Below, in pieces: positions 1-10,263 of a stretch of DNA of 64,000 bases; position 1 is the stretch's first letter; each line of letters begins with the position of its first letter. Below the pieces are notes generated by a model. The model saw only the letters and a list, made by a program, of their open reading frames with translations, was not told the DNA's origin and did no database searches. The DNA is from Bacteroidales bacterium (GTDB lineage: Bacteria; Bacteroidota; Bacteroidia; Bacteroidales; UBA932): NCBI GenBank assembly GCA_017647795.1, contig JAGCJX010000007.1, forward strand, positions 61,330-125,329, given 5' to 3'. Position numbers and translations under genes: made by a program.

Positions 1-2
1 GC

Positions 3-350
3 ATCTTCGGATGCGGTGGCAACCGAGACAAAACCAAACGGCCTGAAATGGCAGCCGTTGCTGAAAAATATGCTGACCGGATTGTCATCACCTCCGACAA
101 CCCCCGCTTCGAAGACCCGGAAGCCATCATCGCAGACATCCAAGCCGGTCTTTCCGTACAAGGACGCCAAAAGACCGTCACCCTCATTGACCGCGCGGAA
201 GCCATCCGGAGCACCTTGCTCTTTGCGACTCCCGGCTCCCTGATCCTGATTGCCGGCAAAGGCCACGAAGACTATCAGATCATCCAAGGCACGAAACACT
301 ATTTCGATGACCTGGCGTTGGTCCGTGAATGTTTGACACCGAACAACTAA
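3..350 (+). CDS. murE: UDP-N-acetylmuramoyl-tripeptide synthetase MurE, C-terminal part
   Basis: The open frame enters from the left edge and ends at TAA 350, so only the last 115 or so residues are present. The peptide opens with FGCGGNRDKTKRPEMA, the start of the Mur ligase C-terminal domain, and later has ITSDNPRFEDP, the conserved MurE motif that reads the third stem-peptide amino acid, and LIAGKGHEDYQ. MurE is a cytoplasmic ATP-dependent ligase that adds that residue (meso-diaminopimelate in most Gram-negatives) to UDP-MurNAc-L-Ala-D-Glu; DNPR is the usual diaminopimelate-type signature. It is the first visible gene of the division/wall cluster and lies 19 bases before mraY. The start and ATP-binding domain are outside the window. 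Confidence 0.95.
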   Translation: MFGCGGNRDKTKRPEMAAVAEKYADRIVITSDNPRFEDPEAIIADIQAGLSVQGRQKTVTLIDRAEAIRSTLLFATPGSLILIAGKGHEDYQIIQGTKHYFDDLALVRECLTPNN

Positions 351-369
351 CCCCTAGAGATACCTGACC

Positions 370-1686
370 ATGCTATACCATTTGTTTGAATATTTCCAAA
401 GTCACCAAATTGATTTCCCGGGCTCCGGCTTGCTCCAATACCTCTCGGTACGGGCCGGTTTCGCCAGCATTCTGTCACTGTTCATTGCCTTGTTTGTGGG
501 CAAGCGCATCATCCGCCTGCTGCAACGCAAACAGATTGGAGAAGAAATTCGGGACCTCGGTTTGGACGGGCAAATGCAAAAGAAAGGCACTCCGACCATG
601 GGGGGCTTCATCATCCTGCTTTCCATCCTAATTCCAGTTCTGCTCTTGGGCGACCTGACCAACATCTATGTCCTGTTGCTCATCCTGACAACGGTATGGC
701 TCGGTGCCATCGGCTTCCTGGACGACTACATCAAAGTTTTCAAACGGAAGAAAGAAGGCTTGAGCGGCCGCTACAAAATTTTTGGTCAAGTCTCTCTGGG
801 CCTCATTGTGGGTCTGACCCTGTGCTTCAGCGACCAGGCCACCATTCGGGACAAGGCCGAAAGCACGCTGACCCACCAAGAACAAAACCTCCTGGTAGAA
901 AAGGAACTCGCCTCGTACGAAAGCAGTCCCTCGCGTGCAGCCTCGTTGGACAGCCATTACAACCCGGCCCACAAGAGCACCAAGACCACCATCCCGTTCG
1001 TCAAATCCAACGAGTTTGACTATGCTTGGCTGGCTCCGGGAAAAGGCAGTGTGAAAAACATCCTGCAGTGGATCATCTACATCTTTGTCATCATCCTGGT
1101 CATCACCGCAACCTCCAACGGCACCAACCTCACCGACGGTCTGGACGGACTGGCTGCGGGAACCTCGGCGATTGCAGGGGTGGCGCTGGGTATCCTGGCC
1201 TACCTGTCCGGTAACATCATTTATGCCGACTACCTGAACATCATGTACATCCCGAATTCCGGTGAAATTACAGTGTTCATGGCAGCTTACCTGGGAGCCT
1301 TGCTCGGTTTTATCTGGTACAACGTCTTCCCGGCACAGGTCTTTATGGGCGACACCGGCAGCTTGACCCTCGGTGGAATTTTGGCCGTGGTTGCCATCAT
1401 TGTCCGCAAAGAACTCCTGCTGCCCATCCTCTGCGGTATCTTCTTTGTAGAAAGCCTTTCCGTTATCCTGCAAACAACCTATTACAAATACACGAGAGCA
1501 CGGTACGGTGAGCCGCGACGCATCTTCCGGATGTCCCCGTTGCATCACCATTTCCAAAAGCAAGGCATTCCGGCCCTCCTTCAACGGCCGGCCCAACCGA
1601 TGCACGAAGTCAAAATCACCATGCGCTTCTGGATCATCGGCATCGTCCTCGCTGTGCTCACCATTGTTTCCTTGAAAATCCGATAA
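370..1686 (+). CDS. mraY: Phospho-N-acetylmuramoyl-pentapeptide transferase MraY
   Basis: Integral membrane enzyme that transfers phospho-MurNAc-pentapeptide from UDP to undecaprenyl phosphate, forming lipid I. Visible signatures are the Asp pair in FLDDYIK (residues 118-119), TDGLDGLA (255-262), FMGDTGSL (325-332) and the HHH triad in MSPLHHHFQ (392-394), with many hydrophobic segments. At 438 residues it is longer than the roughly 360 of E. coli MraY. The extra length is a polar insertion at about 155-207 that interrupts the membrane region; similar insertions are known in Bacteroidota MraY. It sits between murE and murD, with two bases to murD, so co-transcription is very likely. Confidence 0.97.
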   Translation: MLYHLFEYFQSHQIDFPGSGLLQYLSVRAGFASILSLFIALFVGKRIIRLLQRKQIGEEIRDLGLDGQMQKKGTPTMGGFIILLSILIPVLLLGDLTNIYVLLLILTTVWLGAIGFLDDYIKVFKRKKEGLSGRYKIFGQVSLGLIVGLTLCFSDQATIRDKAESTLTHQEQNLLVEKELASYESSPSRAASLDSHYNPAHKSTKTTIPFVKSNEFDYAWLAPGKGSVKNILQWIIYIFVIILVITATSNGTNLTDGLDGLAAGTSAIAGVALGILAYLSGNIIYADYLNIMYIPNSGEITVFMAAYLGALLGFIWYNVFPAQVFMGDTGSLTLGGILAVVAIIVRKELLLPILCGIFFVESLSVILQTTYYKYTRARYGEPRRIFRMSPLHHHFQKQGIPALLQRPAQPMHEVKITMRFWIIGIVLAVLTIVSLKIR

Positions 1687-1688
1687 CC

Positions 1689-3023
1689 ATGAATAGAGTA
1701 GTCATTTTAGGTGGAGCCGAAAGCGGCGTTGGCGCAGCGGTTCTGGCAAAAGTAAAAGGTTACGACACTTTCCTGTCCGACAACGGATGCATCACCCCGC
1801 AATACCAGGCGCGGCTGGAAGAATACGGCATTCCCTACGAAATGGGCGGCCACTCCCCGGAGAAAATCCTGAATGCTGACCTGGTCATCAAGAGTCCCGG
1901 CATTCCGGACAACGTACCCATGGTTTGTCAACTGAGGGAACAGGGCATTCCCATCATCTCGGAGATTGAATTCGCCGGACGTTACGACAACGCCCGCAAG
2001 ATTTGCATCACCGGCAGCAACGGGAAAACCACCACGACTTCCATCATTTACTACCTCTTGAAAAATGCAGGCTTGAACGTAGGTCTGGCCGGCAACATCG
2101 GTGAAAGTTACGCCTTCCAGGTAGCCACAAAGAATTACGACATCTACGTGTTGGAACTGAGCAGCTTCCAATTGGACGGCATGTATGATTTCAAGGCAGA
2201 CATTGCCATCTTGATGAACATCACTCCGGACCACCTGGACCGCTACGACTTCAAGATGCAGAACTACATCAACTCAAAATTCCGGATTACCCGCAACATG
2301 TCTGAAAACGACTGCTTCATCTTCTGCGAAGACGATGACATCACCATCGGACACTTGAGCGAGATTGTACTCCGGGCCAAGAAATTTCCCTTCTCCCAGA
2401 CCCACGTCGTGGAACAAGGGGCCTTCTTGCAAGACAACCAAATCTGTGTACGCACCGAAGACGACGAATACGGCCTTCCGGTCGAAGATCTGTCGCTCTC
2501 CGGCAAACACAACCTATACAACACAATGGCCGCTGCCATCACTGCGAAGATCATGAACATCTCCAACGAGACCATCCGCGAAAGTTTGAAAACCTTCCAA
2601 GGCGTGGAACACCGGTTGGAGAAAGTACTGAGCATCCGCGACATCCAATTCATCAACGATTCCAAAGCGACCAACGTCAATTCCGCCTGGTACGCCCTGG
2701 AAAGCATGACCCGTCCGACCGTCTGGATTGCCGGTGGCAAAGACAAAGGCAACGACTACGAACCCCTGACCGACCTGGTAAAGGAAAAAGTCCGGGCCCT
2801 CGTCTGCTTGGGCAAAGACAACACGAAACTCCACGACTTCTTTGGTGACAAGATCGCGACCATCGTCGATGCTTCATCGGCAGAAGAAGCCGTCCAAAAG
2901 GCCTACGAACTGGCCGAACCGGGTGATGTCGTCCTGTTGTCCCCCTGCTGCGCCAGCTTTGACCTGTTCAAAAGCTACGAAGACCGTGGCCGACAATTCA
3001 AAGATGCTGTCCGAAAATTATAA
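1689..3023 (+). CDS. murD: UDP-N-acetylmuramoylalanine--D-glutamate ligase MurD
   Basis: Cytoplasmic ligase adding D-glutamate to UDP-MurNAc-L-Ala with ATP. The N-terminal Rossmann-like domain begins RVVILGGAESG; the ATP loop is GSNGKTTTT (109-117). Further Mur ligase signatures are NITPDHLDRY, the HRLE motif in FQGVEHRLE, NDSKATN and WIAGGKDKGNDY, ending with LSPCCASFDLFKSYEDRG. Its 444 residues match the family. It follows mraY after two bases and precedes ftsW by 12. Confidence 0.97.
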   Translation: MNRVVILGGAESGVGAAVLAKVKGYDTFLSDNGCITPQYQARLEEYGIPYEMGGHSPEKILNADLVIKSPGIPDNVPMVCQLREQGIPIISEIEFAGRYDNARKICITGSNGKTTTTSIIYYLLKNAGLNVGLAGNIGESYAFQVATKNYDIYVLELSSFQLDGMYDFKADIAILMNITPDHLDRYDFKMQNYINSKFRITRNMSENDCFIFCEDDDITIGHLSEIVLRAKKFPFSQTHVVEQGAFLQDNQICVRTEDDEYGLPVEDLSLSGKHNLYNTMAAAITAKIMNISNETIRESLKTFQGVEHRLEKVLSIRDIQFINDSKATNVNSAWYALESMTRPTVWIAGGKDKGNDYEPLTDLVKEKVRALVCLGKDNTKLHDFFGDKIATIVDASSAEEAVQKAYELAEPGDVVLLSPCCASFDLFKSYEDRGRQFKDAVRKL

Positions 3024-3035
3024 TCCTGCATAAAC

Positions 3036-4283
3036 ATGGCTACAAGAAACCTGAAGAAACAACTTTCCCTGCGAGGAGACAAAGTCATCTGGATCATCGT
3101 CCTGCTGATGGCCTTGATTTCCATTGTGGCCGTGTACTCATCCTCCTACGCCCTGGCCCACCGCGGCGGGGTTAGCACCTTCCACATCCTGATTGGTCAG
3201 ATGAGAAGCATCCTGATTAGTTGGGCCGTCCTGTTTGTCTTCTACAAAGCGCCTTTGAGCCTCTACCGGAAGTGGGCACTCCCCGCGCTAGGCGTCATCG
3301 GTCTGATGCTCGCGGTCGTCCTCATCCAATATTACCTCCTCGGAACCACGAAACACCTGAAAGCAGCCCGGTGGTTTGACTTCGGGTTCGGCACCATCCA
3401 ACCCGCTGAGTTCGCCAAGATTGCCGTCATCATCTACCTGGCCAAAATACTTGAAGTCAAGAAATTCAACGACTTCAAGACCTTTATCTGCTGGATTCTC
3501 ATTCCAGTGGGGGGCATCGCCGGCATGACCTTATTGGGCAGTTTCTCTGCGACGGTCATTATCTGCCTCACCTGCTTTGTCATCCTGGTCTGCTCCGATA
3601 TTCCTCGAAAATACATCTACCGGACCCTCGGTCTGGTGGCCTTGGCCGGCAGTGTTGCCTTCGGTTGCAACCTCGCCTTTGGCTGGTTTGAGCGACTGGA
3701 TACCGTGACCAATCGGGTAGAACGTTTCTTCATGAGCGAGGAAGAACGGCAGATGCTCAGTTTGGAAGAACAACAGAAAATCGCAGACAAAGAATACCAA
3801 AGCAAGGAAGCCGAACAGGCCATCCAACTTGGGGGCTTAAAGGGATTGGGTCCTGGCAACAGCATCAAACGCAACACCCTGCCCAACCCCTACGACGACT
3901 ACATCTATTCCATCATCGTCGAAGAATGGGGACTGATTGTCGGTTCACTGGTCCTCTTCCTTTATATTTGGTTCCTGTTCCGATGTGTCATCATTGCACA
4001 AGCCTGCAAAAAGCCATTTGCGGCCCTGTCTGTCATTGGCCTGGGTTGCTTGATCACCTTCCAGGCCCTGATCCACATCGCAGTAAACATCGGAGCCATT
4101 CCGGAAACCGGCCAGACCCTCCCGATGATCAGCCACGGGGGAACCGCCTACATCCTGATGAGTGCCGCTTTGGGTATCATCCTGTCCATCAACCGGACCA
4201 TCGAGATCAGCAAAGAAAACGAAGAAAAAGCAAAAAAAGCACTGCTATGGAACAACACAGAAACTCCCGAAAAATCATCATAA
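3036..4283 (+). CDS. ftsW: Lipid II polymerase FtsW (SEDS family)
   Basis: Divisome membrane protein of the SEDS family, a peptidoglycan glycosyltransferase acting with a class B penicillin-binding protein at the septum. The protein has about ten hydrophobic segments, VYSSSYALA near the N-terminus, and the family signature region near the C-terminus (IPETGQTLPMISHGGTAYI). A charged loop at about 230-265 (EEERQMLSLEEQQK) precedes GGLKGLGPGNSIKR, equivalent to the long periplasmic loop of FtsW/RodA. Position between murD and murG favours FtsW over RodA. The C-terminal coding end overlaps murG by 37 bases. Confidence 0.95.
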   Translation: MATRNLKKQLSLRGDKVIWIIVLLMALISIVAVYSSSYALAHRGGVSTFHILIGQMRSILISWAVLFVFYKAPLSLYRKWALPALGVIGLMLAVVLIQYYLLGTTKHLKAARWFDFGFGTIQPAEFAKIAVIIYLAKILEVKKFNDFKTFICWILIPVGGIAGMTLLGSFSATVIICLTCFVILVCSDIPRKYIYRTLGLVALAGSVAFGCNLAFGWFERLDTVTNRVERFFMSEEERQMLSLEEQQKIADKEYQSKEAEQAIQLGGLKGLGPGNSIKRNTLPNPYDDYIYSIIVEEWGLIVGSLVLFLYIWFLFRCVIIAQACKKPFAALSVIGLGCLITFQALIHIAVNIGAIPETGQTLPMISHGGTAYILMSAALGIILSINRTIEISKENEEKAKKALLWNNTETPEKSS

Positions 4284-5431
4284 GCGGCGGCGGTACGGGC
4301 GGCCACATCTTCCCGGCCCTGTCGATTGCTGACGGCATCCGAAAATTGGATCCGGAAGCTGAAATTTTGTTTGTCGGAGCCGAAGGAAAAATGGAAATGG
4401 AACGCGTCCCGGCTGCCGGATACCCGATTGAGGGTCTCCCGGTCGCAGGTTTGCAACGCAAACTTTCCCTGGCCAACCTGGCCCTTCCCTTCAAACTGTG
4501 GAAGAGCCTGCGCCGTGCGCGTCAGATTCTCCGCAACTTCCAACCCGACGTCGTGGTCGGTGTCGGCGGATACGCCAGTGCTCCCACCTTGTGGACCGCC
4601 AGCCGAATGGGCATTCCTTGCCTCATTCAGGAGCAAAATTCCTACGCAGGCTTGACCAACAAGTTGTTGGCCAAACGAGCCAAAAAGATCTGCGTGGCCT
4701 ACGACCGCATGGAACGCTTCTTCCCTGCGGACAAAATCAAGTTGACCGGCAACCCGATTCGGGCGAACATCCACCCGGCCACCCCGGAACAACGTACCGA
4801 AGCCCTTCGTTACTTTGGTCTGGACGCCGATAAACCGGTCTTGCTCGTAGTCGGAGGCAGCCTCGGAGCACGGACCCTGAACCAAGCCCTGCGGGACTGG
4901 GTTGGCACCTTGGACAAAGACACGCCCTATCAGATCCTCTGGCAAAGTGGCAAATACTACCGCCCTGAACTGGAAGCCTTCTTCGCAGGCCTTCCTGGAT
5001 GGGACAACCACCAAATCCTTTGCCCGGAAGCTGGCAAAGAATACGAACTCCGCTGCTTCCACACCGTTCGCAACAGCGACTTCATCAAGCGCATGGACCT
5101 GGCTTTTGCTGCTGCCGATTGGGTAGTCAGCCGTGCCGGTGCCGGCACCATCTCTGAATTGTGTGCCGCTGGAAAAGCCTCCTTGTTTGTACCTTCTCCG
5201 GTCGTAGCAGAAGACCACCAGACCCACAATGCACAGGCGTTGGTCCGCCACGAAGCCGCCGAAATGATTGCCGACGCGGATGCAGTCGCTTCACTCCGCA
5301 ACCGCTGTGAGGCTCTCCTGCAAGACGAAGAACGCAAGAACCTGTTGAGTAAAAACATATTGTCTTTAGCAAAACCCCAGGCCGCCGAGCAGATTGCTCG
5401 CGATGTACTGGACTTAATCCCGGGCAAATAA
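4247..5431 (+). CDS. murG: UDP-GlcNAc:lipid I GlcNAc transferase MurG
   Basis: Membrane-associated GT28 glycosyltransferase that converts lipid I to lipid II. The open frame extends far upstream, but the ATG at 4247 is chosen because it lies just before RKIIISGGGTGGHIFPAL, the canonical MurG N-terminus. Other signatures are VVGVGGYASAPT, IQEQNSYAGLTN, VVGGSLGART and SRAGAGTISELCAAGKAS. The product is 394 residues, slightly longer than the usual 350-370, mainly through an N-terminal octapeptide and a loop near 240-270. Translation starts inside the end of ftsW (37-base overlap), which suggests translational coupling. Confidence 0.95.
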   Translation: MEQHRNSRKIIISGGGTGGHIFPALSIADGIRKLDPEAEILFVGAEGKMEMERVPAAGYPIEGLPVAGLQRKLSLANLALPFKLWKSLRRARQILRNFQPDVVVGVGGYASAPTLWTASRMGIPCLIQEQNSYAGLTNKLLAKRAKKICVAYDRMERFFPADKIKLTGNPIRANIHPATPEQRTEALRYFGLDADKPVLLVVGGSLGARTLNQALRDWVGTLDKDTPYQILWQSGKYYRPELEAFFAGLPGWDNHQILCPEAGKEYELRCFHTVRNSDFIKRMDLAFAAADWVVSRAGAGTISELCAAGKASLFVPSPVVAEDHQTHNAQALVRHEAAEMIADADAVASLRNRCEALLQDEERKNLLSKNILSLAKPQAAEQIARDVLDLIPGK

Positions 5432-5432
5432 C

Positions 5433-6788
5433 ATGAAGCACGTCTACTTTATCGGTATCGGTGGCATTGGCATGAGCGCCATCGCACGTTATTACCACCA
5501 TGCAGGGTACCTTGTAAGCGGCTACGACCGCACCCCCAGCAAACTGACGGCCGCATTGGAGTCGGAAGGCATCGCCATCCACTACGAAGACCGCCCGGAC
5601 TTGATCCCAGCCTCGGTAACAGACACCCTGGTCATCTACACCCCGGCCATCCCGGCAAGCCTGCAAGAGCTTCAGGTGGCCAAGGAACGCGGTTACCGCC
5701 TGATCAAGCGCTCCCTGGCTTTGGGAGAAATTGCCAAAGGACAAGAAACCCTGGCCATTGCCGGTACCCACGGAAAGACCACGACGTCCACCCTGTTGGG
5801 TCACTTGCTGACCGATGCAAAAGAAGGTTGCAATGCCTTCCTGGGAGGTATCTCCAAAAACTACCACACCAACCTGCTGTTGAGTACCAACCCGGTACTG
5901 GTTGCCGAAGCGGACGAGTTTGACCGTTCCTTCCTGCAACTCTTCCCGGACATTACTGCCATCACGGCCATCGACGCAGACCACTTGGACATCTACAACG
6001 ACCTGGAACACGTACAAGAAGCCTTCCGCCTCTTCGCACTCCAAGTCAAAAAGGCCCTCGTCCTCAAAAATGGGGTCAACTTGGGCATTGATGACGACCA
6101 GCTTCCGGCCAAAGTATACCGCTACGCTTACGACCAACCGTGCGACTTCTATGCAAAGGACATCGAAGCCCTCCCGGGAGGCTATTTCCGATTTACCTTC
6201 CACACCCCCGGAGCGCCCATTGAGAACTGCCAGGTCGGCATCCCCGGTTGGGTCAATGTAGAGAATGCCATCGCCGCCGGTGCGGTTGCTTGGTTACACG
6301 GCACCTCGCCGGCAGCCATCCGCCAAGGTCTGGCCAGCTACGCGGGTGTAGAACGTCGGTTCGACGTACACCTCAACACCCCCACCTGCGCCTACGTGGA
6401 CGACTATGCCCACCATCCGAAAGAAATTGCGGCGGCCCTTTCCTCCATCCGCAACATCTTTCCCGGCCGCAAGGTGACCGTGGTCTTCCAACCCCACCTT
6501 TTCACCCGCACCCGTGACTTCTATGTGGAGTTTGCAGAGGCCCTGAGCCAAGCCGAAGAGGTCATCCTGCTACCCATCTATCCGGCCCGCGAAGAACCCC
6601 TCCCCGGCATCACCTCCGAAATCATCCTGAATCGGATCGATGGATCCAAAGCCTGCCTGGTGCCGAAAGAAGAGCTCTTAAAACACCTGGAAGATCGGAC
6701 TATTGATATTTTGATTACATTTGGGGCAGGAGACATCGATCGCCTCATCCGACCCATTACCGAATTACTAAGTCAAAAAACTTTATAA
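5433..6788 (+). CDS. murC: UDP-N-acetylmuramate--L-alanine ligase MurC
   Basis: First Mur ligase of the stem peptide, adding L-Ala to UDP-MurNAc. Features are the N-terminal nucleotide-binding motif HVYFIGIGGIGMSAIA, the ATP loop GTHGKTTTST (111-120), EADEFDRSFL, DADHLDIY and the C-terminal DDYAHHPKEI and FQPHLFTRT. The length of 451 residues is normal. It starts one base after the murG stop. No ddl (D-Ala-D-Ala ligase) gene separates it from ftsQ, the common arrangement in Bacteroidota. Confidence 0.97.
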   Translation: MKHVYFIGIGGIGMSAIARYYHHAGYLVSGYDRTPSKLTAALESEGIAIHYEDRPDLIPASVTDTLVIYTPAIPASLQELQVAKERGYRLIKRSLALGEIAKGQETLAIAGTHGKTTTSTLLGHLLTDAKEGCNAFLGGISKNYHTNLLLSTNPVLVAEADEFDRSFLQLFPDITAITAIDADHLDIYNDLEHVQEAFRLFALQVKKALVLKNGVNLGIDDDQLPAKVYRYAYDQPCDFYAKDIEALPGGYFRFTFHTPGAPIENCQVGIPGWVNVENAIAAGAVAWLHGTSPAAIRQGLASYAGVERRFDVHLNTPTCAYVDDYAHHPKEIAAALSSIRNIFPGRKVTVVFQPHLFTRTRDFYVEFAEALSQAEEVILLPIYPAREEPLPGITSEIILNRIDGSKACLVPKEELLKHLEDRTIDILITFGAGDIDRLIRPITELLSQKTL

Positions 6789-6795
6789 CCATCGT

Positions 6796-7602
6796 ATGTT
6801 CAAACGCATCCTTGCCATCTTGGGAATCTCTCTGGTTGTCCTCATCGCAGCCGGCTACTTTGTTGCGGCCTCTTGGTTGGCGCACCAGGTAGAGGAAAAG
6901 CAAGTATGCCAAACGATCCGTGTGGACATCACCGACAGCACCGAACACCGGTTTGTCCAACGCAAGGATGTCCTGGAGGTGCTGCAAACCCTACCGGTCT
7001 CCCTGATTGGCCAACACAAAGACCAGGTCAACCTGCACGAACTGGAGAACCTGTTGGAAACCCAAGGGGCCATCGACCAGGTAGAAGCGAGTCTCAACGA
7101 TGCGGGAACCCTGCATCTGCGCATCACCCAACGCCGTCCCATTGCCCGCATTGTGACCCGGGACGGTTCCTATTACATCGACCAACACAACTACCTCTTC
7201 CCGTGGAGCGATCAGTTTACGGCCTACGTCCCCATCGTCAGCGGCTCTGTTCCGATGGACCTGGGCCAAGATTTCCGGGGTCATGTCTCCGACGAGGAGG
7301 CACGATGGATGCACCAGATCCTAGCAGTCATCAACTACATCGACGCCCACCCCTTCTGGCACGCCCAAATCCAACAAATTCACGTGGAGAAAAACGGCAA
7401 CCTGTCACTCTATACCCGCGTCGGTGACCAGGTCATCCGTTTTGGGAAACCCGAAAACATAGACCAGAAATTCCGGAAACTGAGCAGTTTCTACGACCAC
7501 ATCGTCCCGATGGACGGATGGAACACCTACGCGGAAGTCAGCGTAGAATACCGGGATCAGGTCATTTGTACCTTACGAAAACAAAAAAGAAAAAATAGAT
7601 AG
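6796..7602 (+). CDS. ftsQ: Cell division protein FtsQ/DivIB
   Basis: Bitopic divisome protein with a short cytoplasmic N-terminus, one transmembrane helix at about 5-27 and a periplasmic part containing a POTRA-like region (about 40-110, with HRFVQRKDVLEVL and INLHELENLLE-like spacing) and a C-terminal FtsQ-type beta domain. Sequence similarity among FtsQ proteins is weak, so the assignment rests on topology, 268-residue length and position between murC and ftsA. It recruits later divisome members. It begins 7 bases after murC and ends 3 bases before ftsA. Confidence 0.9.
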   Translation: MFKRILAILGISLVVLIAAGYFVAASWLAHQVEEKQVCQTIRVDITDSTEHRFVQRKDVLEVLQTLPVSLIGQHKDQVNLHELENLLETQGAIDQVEASLNDAGTLHLRITQRRPIARIVTRDGSYYIDQHNYLFPWSDQFTAYVPIVSGSVPMDLGQDFRGHVSDEEARWMHQILAVINYIDAHPFWHAQIQQIHVEKNGNLSLYTRVGDQVIRFGKPENIDQKFRKLSSFYDHIVPMDGWNTYAEVSVEYRDQVICTLRKQKRKNR

Positions 7603-7605
7603 AAC

Positions 7606-8985
7606 ATGGAAAACATCGTTGCTGCCCTTGACTTCGGAACCACCAAAATCGCTGCCATTGTCGGACAAAAAACCGACAGCGGCATTCGTATTGTCGGTTA
7701 CCACGAAGTTCCTGCCGATGGCATTGTGCGTGGTGAAGTGATCAACGTACAACGCGTGGTCAAAAGCGTGGAATCTGCCATCGCCAACGTCGCCAAGCAA
7801 GTGGAAACCCCGATCCGAGAAGTCTGGGTGAACCACTGTTGTGAACGCCTCCGCCAAGAAACCACCGTCATCAAAAAACGTCGTACCGAAGACGACTGGA
7901 TTACAGAAGAAGAGGTGGAAGCCATCTTGAATGAAGCCCGGAACACCCGCGTCGCTACCAGTGACGTCGTGTTGCAGGCCATTCCCCAAAGTTACAACGT
8001 CGATGACCGCATCGGAGAAATTGATCCGGTCGGCATGATGGGTTCAGAAATTGAAGCAGACATCAAGCTGTTCATCGGCAAGAAAAGCGCCATCGGAGCT
8101 TCTACCATGGCCTTGAGCCGCAACAACCTCCAGGAAGGGGGTTCCCTCCTGCGGGGGATCGCAAGTGCCCGCGCAACCCTGAGCGAAAACGAGAAAGAAC
8201 TCGGGGTAGCCCTTCTGGACATCGGCGCCGGCTCCTCTGATCTGGTGGTCATCAAGGACAACATCATCCGCCACCTGAGCATCATTCCGTGCGGAGGTAA
8301 TGCCATCACCGAAGACATCCGCCAACTCTGCGGCATTCCGCTCAAGACTTCGGAAGAATTGAAGAAACAGTTCGGCAGTGCTTTTGCCCCGATGGACAAC
8401 GGCAAACGCATCATTTCGATTCCGGGCACCGGCGGCACCAGTACCAAAGAAATTCCTTCCAAAGAACTGGCCCAAATCATCCAAGCCCGCCTGTCGGAAA
8501 TCATCAAAACCGCAGACCACGAAATCCAACAAACCGGACTGAAGGACGAACTCAAGGCGGGATTGGTCATTACCGGCGGTGTTGCCAGCACGATGCACAT
8601 CCAACGCCTGGCGACCCAACTCACCGGCTTGGGCATCCGCGTAGCTTGGCCGGACAACTTTGTTCTCGCAGAATCCGTTGAGAAGGCCCTTACACCAGGA
8701 GGTTCCAGCGCCGTAGGCCTCATCCTCTATGCCTTCGACCAGCTTGGAGACAACATCCCGAACTTCGAAGACCCGCAACTTCCTGCCGACTCCGAACAAG
8801 GCACCCAAGGTACCCTGTTCTACAAAGAGGACTCCAACCTCTCGGAAGGTTCAAAGGACACAACCAATCCGGGACAAAAACCCGCGAAAAAGCCTTGGTA
8901 TGACATCCGGAAAAACCTCGGCAAGAACATCAAGAACCTGCGAGAAATGGATATTTTTGATAACAACAATGACAACGAAGCATAG
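7606..8985 (+). CDS. ftsA: Cell division protein FtsA
   Basis: Actin-like ATPase that tethers FtsZ filaments to the membrane. Visible elements are the phosphate-1 loop ALDFGTTKIAAIVG near the N-terminus, the SHS2/1C insertion region (VWVNHCCERLRQE), the phosphate-2 region LLDIGAGSSDLVV and VITGGVASTMH in the adenosine motif. The usual C-terminal membrane-targeting helix is represented by a basic/amphipathic end (PWYDIRKNLGKNIKNLREM). The length of 459 residues is slightly above E. coli FtsA, through a polar linker at about 390-430. It ends one base before the ftsZ start codon. Confidence 0.96.
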   Translation: MENIVAALDFGTTKIAAIVGQKTDSGIRIVGYHEVPADGIVRGEVINVQRVVKSVESAIANVAKQVETPIREVWVNHCCERLRQETTVIKKRRTEDDWITEEEVEAILNEARNTRVATSDVVLQAIPQSYNVDDRIGEIDPVGMMGSEIEADIKLFIGKKSAIGASTMALSRNNLQEGGSLLRGIASARATLSENEKELGVALLDIGAGSSDLVVIKDNIIRHLSIIPCGGNAITEDIRQLCGIPLKTSEELKKQFGSAFAPMDNGKRIISIPGTGGTSTKEIPSKELAQIIQARLSEIIKTADHEIQQTGLKDELKAGLVITGGVASTMHIQRLATQLTGLGIRVAWPDNFVLAESVEKALTPGGSSAVGLILYAFDQLGDNIPNFEDPQLPADSEQGTQGTLFYKEDSNLSEGSKDTTNPGQKPAKKPWYDIRKNLGKNIKNLREMDIFDNNNDNEA

Positions 8986-8986
8986 T

Positions 8987-10234
8987 ATGAACATGATTGA
9001 CGATCTCATTCCCACCAACATTTCCCGAAAATCCTCCCTCATCAAAGTCATCGGTGTGGGTGGCGGTGGTTGCAATGCTGTGAACCAGATGTACAAACAA
9101 GGCATCAAAGACGTTGACTTCATTGTTTGCAACACCGACGCACAAACCCTCCGCGACAGCCCGGTACCGATGAAGGTACAATTGGGCAACGTCCTGACCC
9201 GGGGACTTGGAGCCGGTTGCGATCCCGAGCGCGGAAAAATGGCCGCTATCGAGTCCATGGACGACATCAAAGCAGCCATCGGCACCGGCACCGAAATGGT
9301 GTTCATTACAGCCGGACTGGGAGGGGGTACCGGTACGGGAGCGGCCCCCATCATCGCAGACATTACCAAGAACGAAATGGGCCTGCTGACCATTGCGGTG
9401 GTTACCCTTCCCTTCAAAGACGAAGGTTTGGAATTCTACCGCCGTGCGATGAACGGTCTGAAAGATATCTCCAGCAAGGTTGACTCGTTGCTGGTCATTG
9501 ACAACCAGAAGTTGTACGAAATCTACGCGGACATGAACGTGGATGACGCCTTCCCCAAGGTCGACGAAATCCTCAACACTGCGGTGAAAGGCATCGTAGA
9601 AATCATCACCAGCCGAGGTTTCATCAACGTGGACTTGGCCGACGTGAAAATGGCCACCAAGGACAGCGGCATCGCCCTCTTGGGGATCGGGATTGCCTCC
9701 GGGGAAGACCGCGCCAAAGAAGCCGTACGCCTTGCTTTGGAATCCCCGCTGCTGAACGAATACAACATCCGATCCGCTACCAACGCCCTGGTGAACATCT
9801 CGTACAACAACAAGTCGGACAACAACCTGAAGATGTCAGAACTCGAACAGATTCTGGCTACCATCCGGGAATACACCGGTCCGACTGAGAAGTTCAAACG
9901 TGGGGTTGTGCACGACGACACCCTGCCCGAGGATGCCATCCGGGTTACTGTCGTGGTGACCGGGATTGACATGGTCATCAGCCCGCAACCCGAACCGCAC
10001 AAACAACACCGCGATGACACCACCATCGTCACCCTGACCGAACGGGAAGACTTTGAGGACGGCAGCATCCCGTTGCAACTCTCCTACGAACCCGGTAACT
10101 TCCAACAAGATGAAGACCCGCATTACGACCTGATTACCATCTACGACGGAAGCATCTCCATCCAAGAATTGGAAAAAGAACCGGCGCTGACCCGACTCAA
10201 AAGACGCATCAAAGAACAAAACCAACAACAATAA
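8987..10234 (+). CDS. ftsZ: Cell division GTPase FtsZ
   Basis: Tubulin-like GTPase that forms the Z ring. The frame is open further upstream inside ftsA, but the ATG at 8987 gives the proper N-terminus ahead of IKVIGVGGGGCNAVN. The tubulin signature GGGTGTGAA is at 112-120 and the T7 loop region NVDLADVKMA follows. The product is 415 residues. The C-terminal linker is polar, and the short conserved tail used for FtsA binding appears as KEPALTRLKRR followed by a Gln-rich end. It is the last gene of the classical cluster here; gltX begins 29 bases later. Confidence 0.97.
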   Translation: MNMIDDLIPTNISRKSSLIKVIGVGGGGCNAVNQMYKQGIKDVDFIVCNTDAQTLRDSPVPMKVQLGNVLTRGLGAGCDPERGKMAAIESMDDIKAAIGTGTEMVFITAGLGGGTGTGAAPIIADITKNEMGLLTIAVVTLPFKDEGLEFYRRAMNGLKDISSKVDSLLVIDNQKLYEIYADMNVDDAFPKVDEILNTAVKGIVEIITSRGFINVDLADVKMATKDSGIALLGIGIASGEDRAKEAVRLALESPLLNEYNIRSATNALVNISYNNKSDNNLKMSELEQILATIREYTGPTEKFKRGVVHDDTLPEDAIRVTVVVTGIDMVISPQPEPHKQHRDDTTIVTLTEREDFEDGSIPLQLSYEPGNFQQDEDPHYDLITIYDGSISIQELEKEPALTRLKRRIKEQNQQQ

Positions 10235-10263
10235 CGCGTAGCAACGCACCAAAACCAACCGCC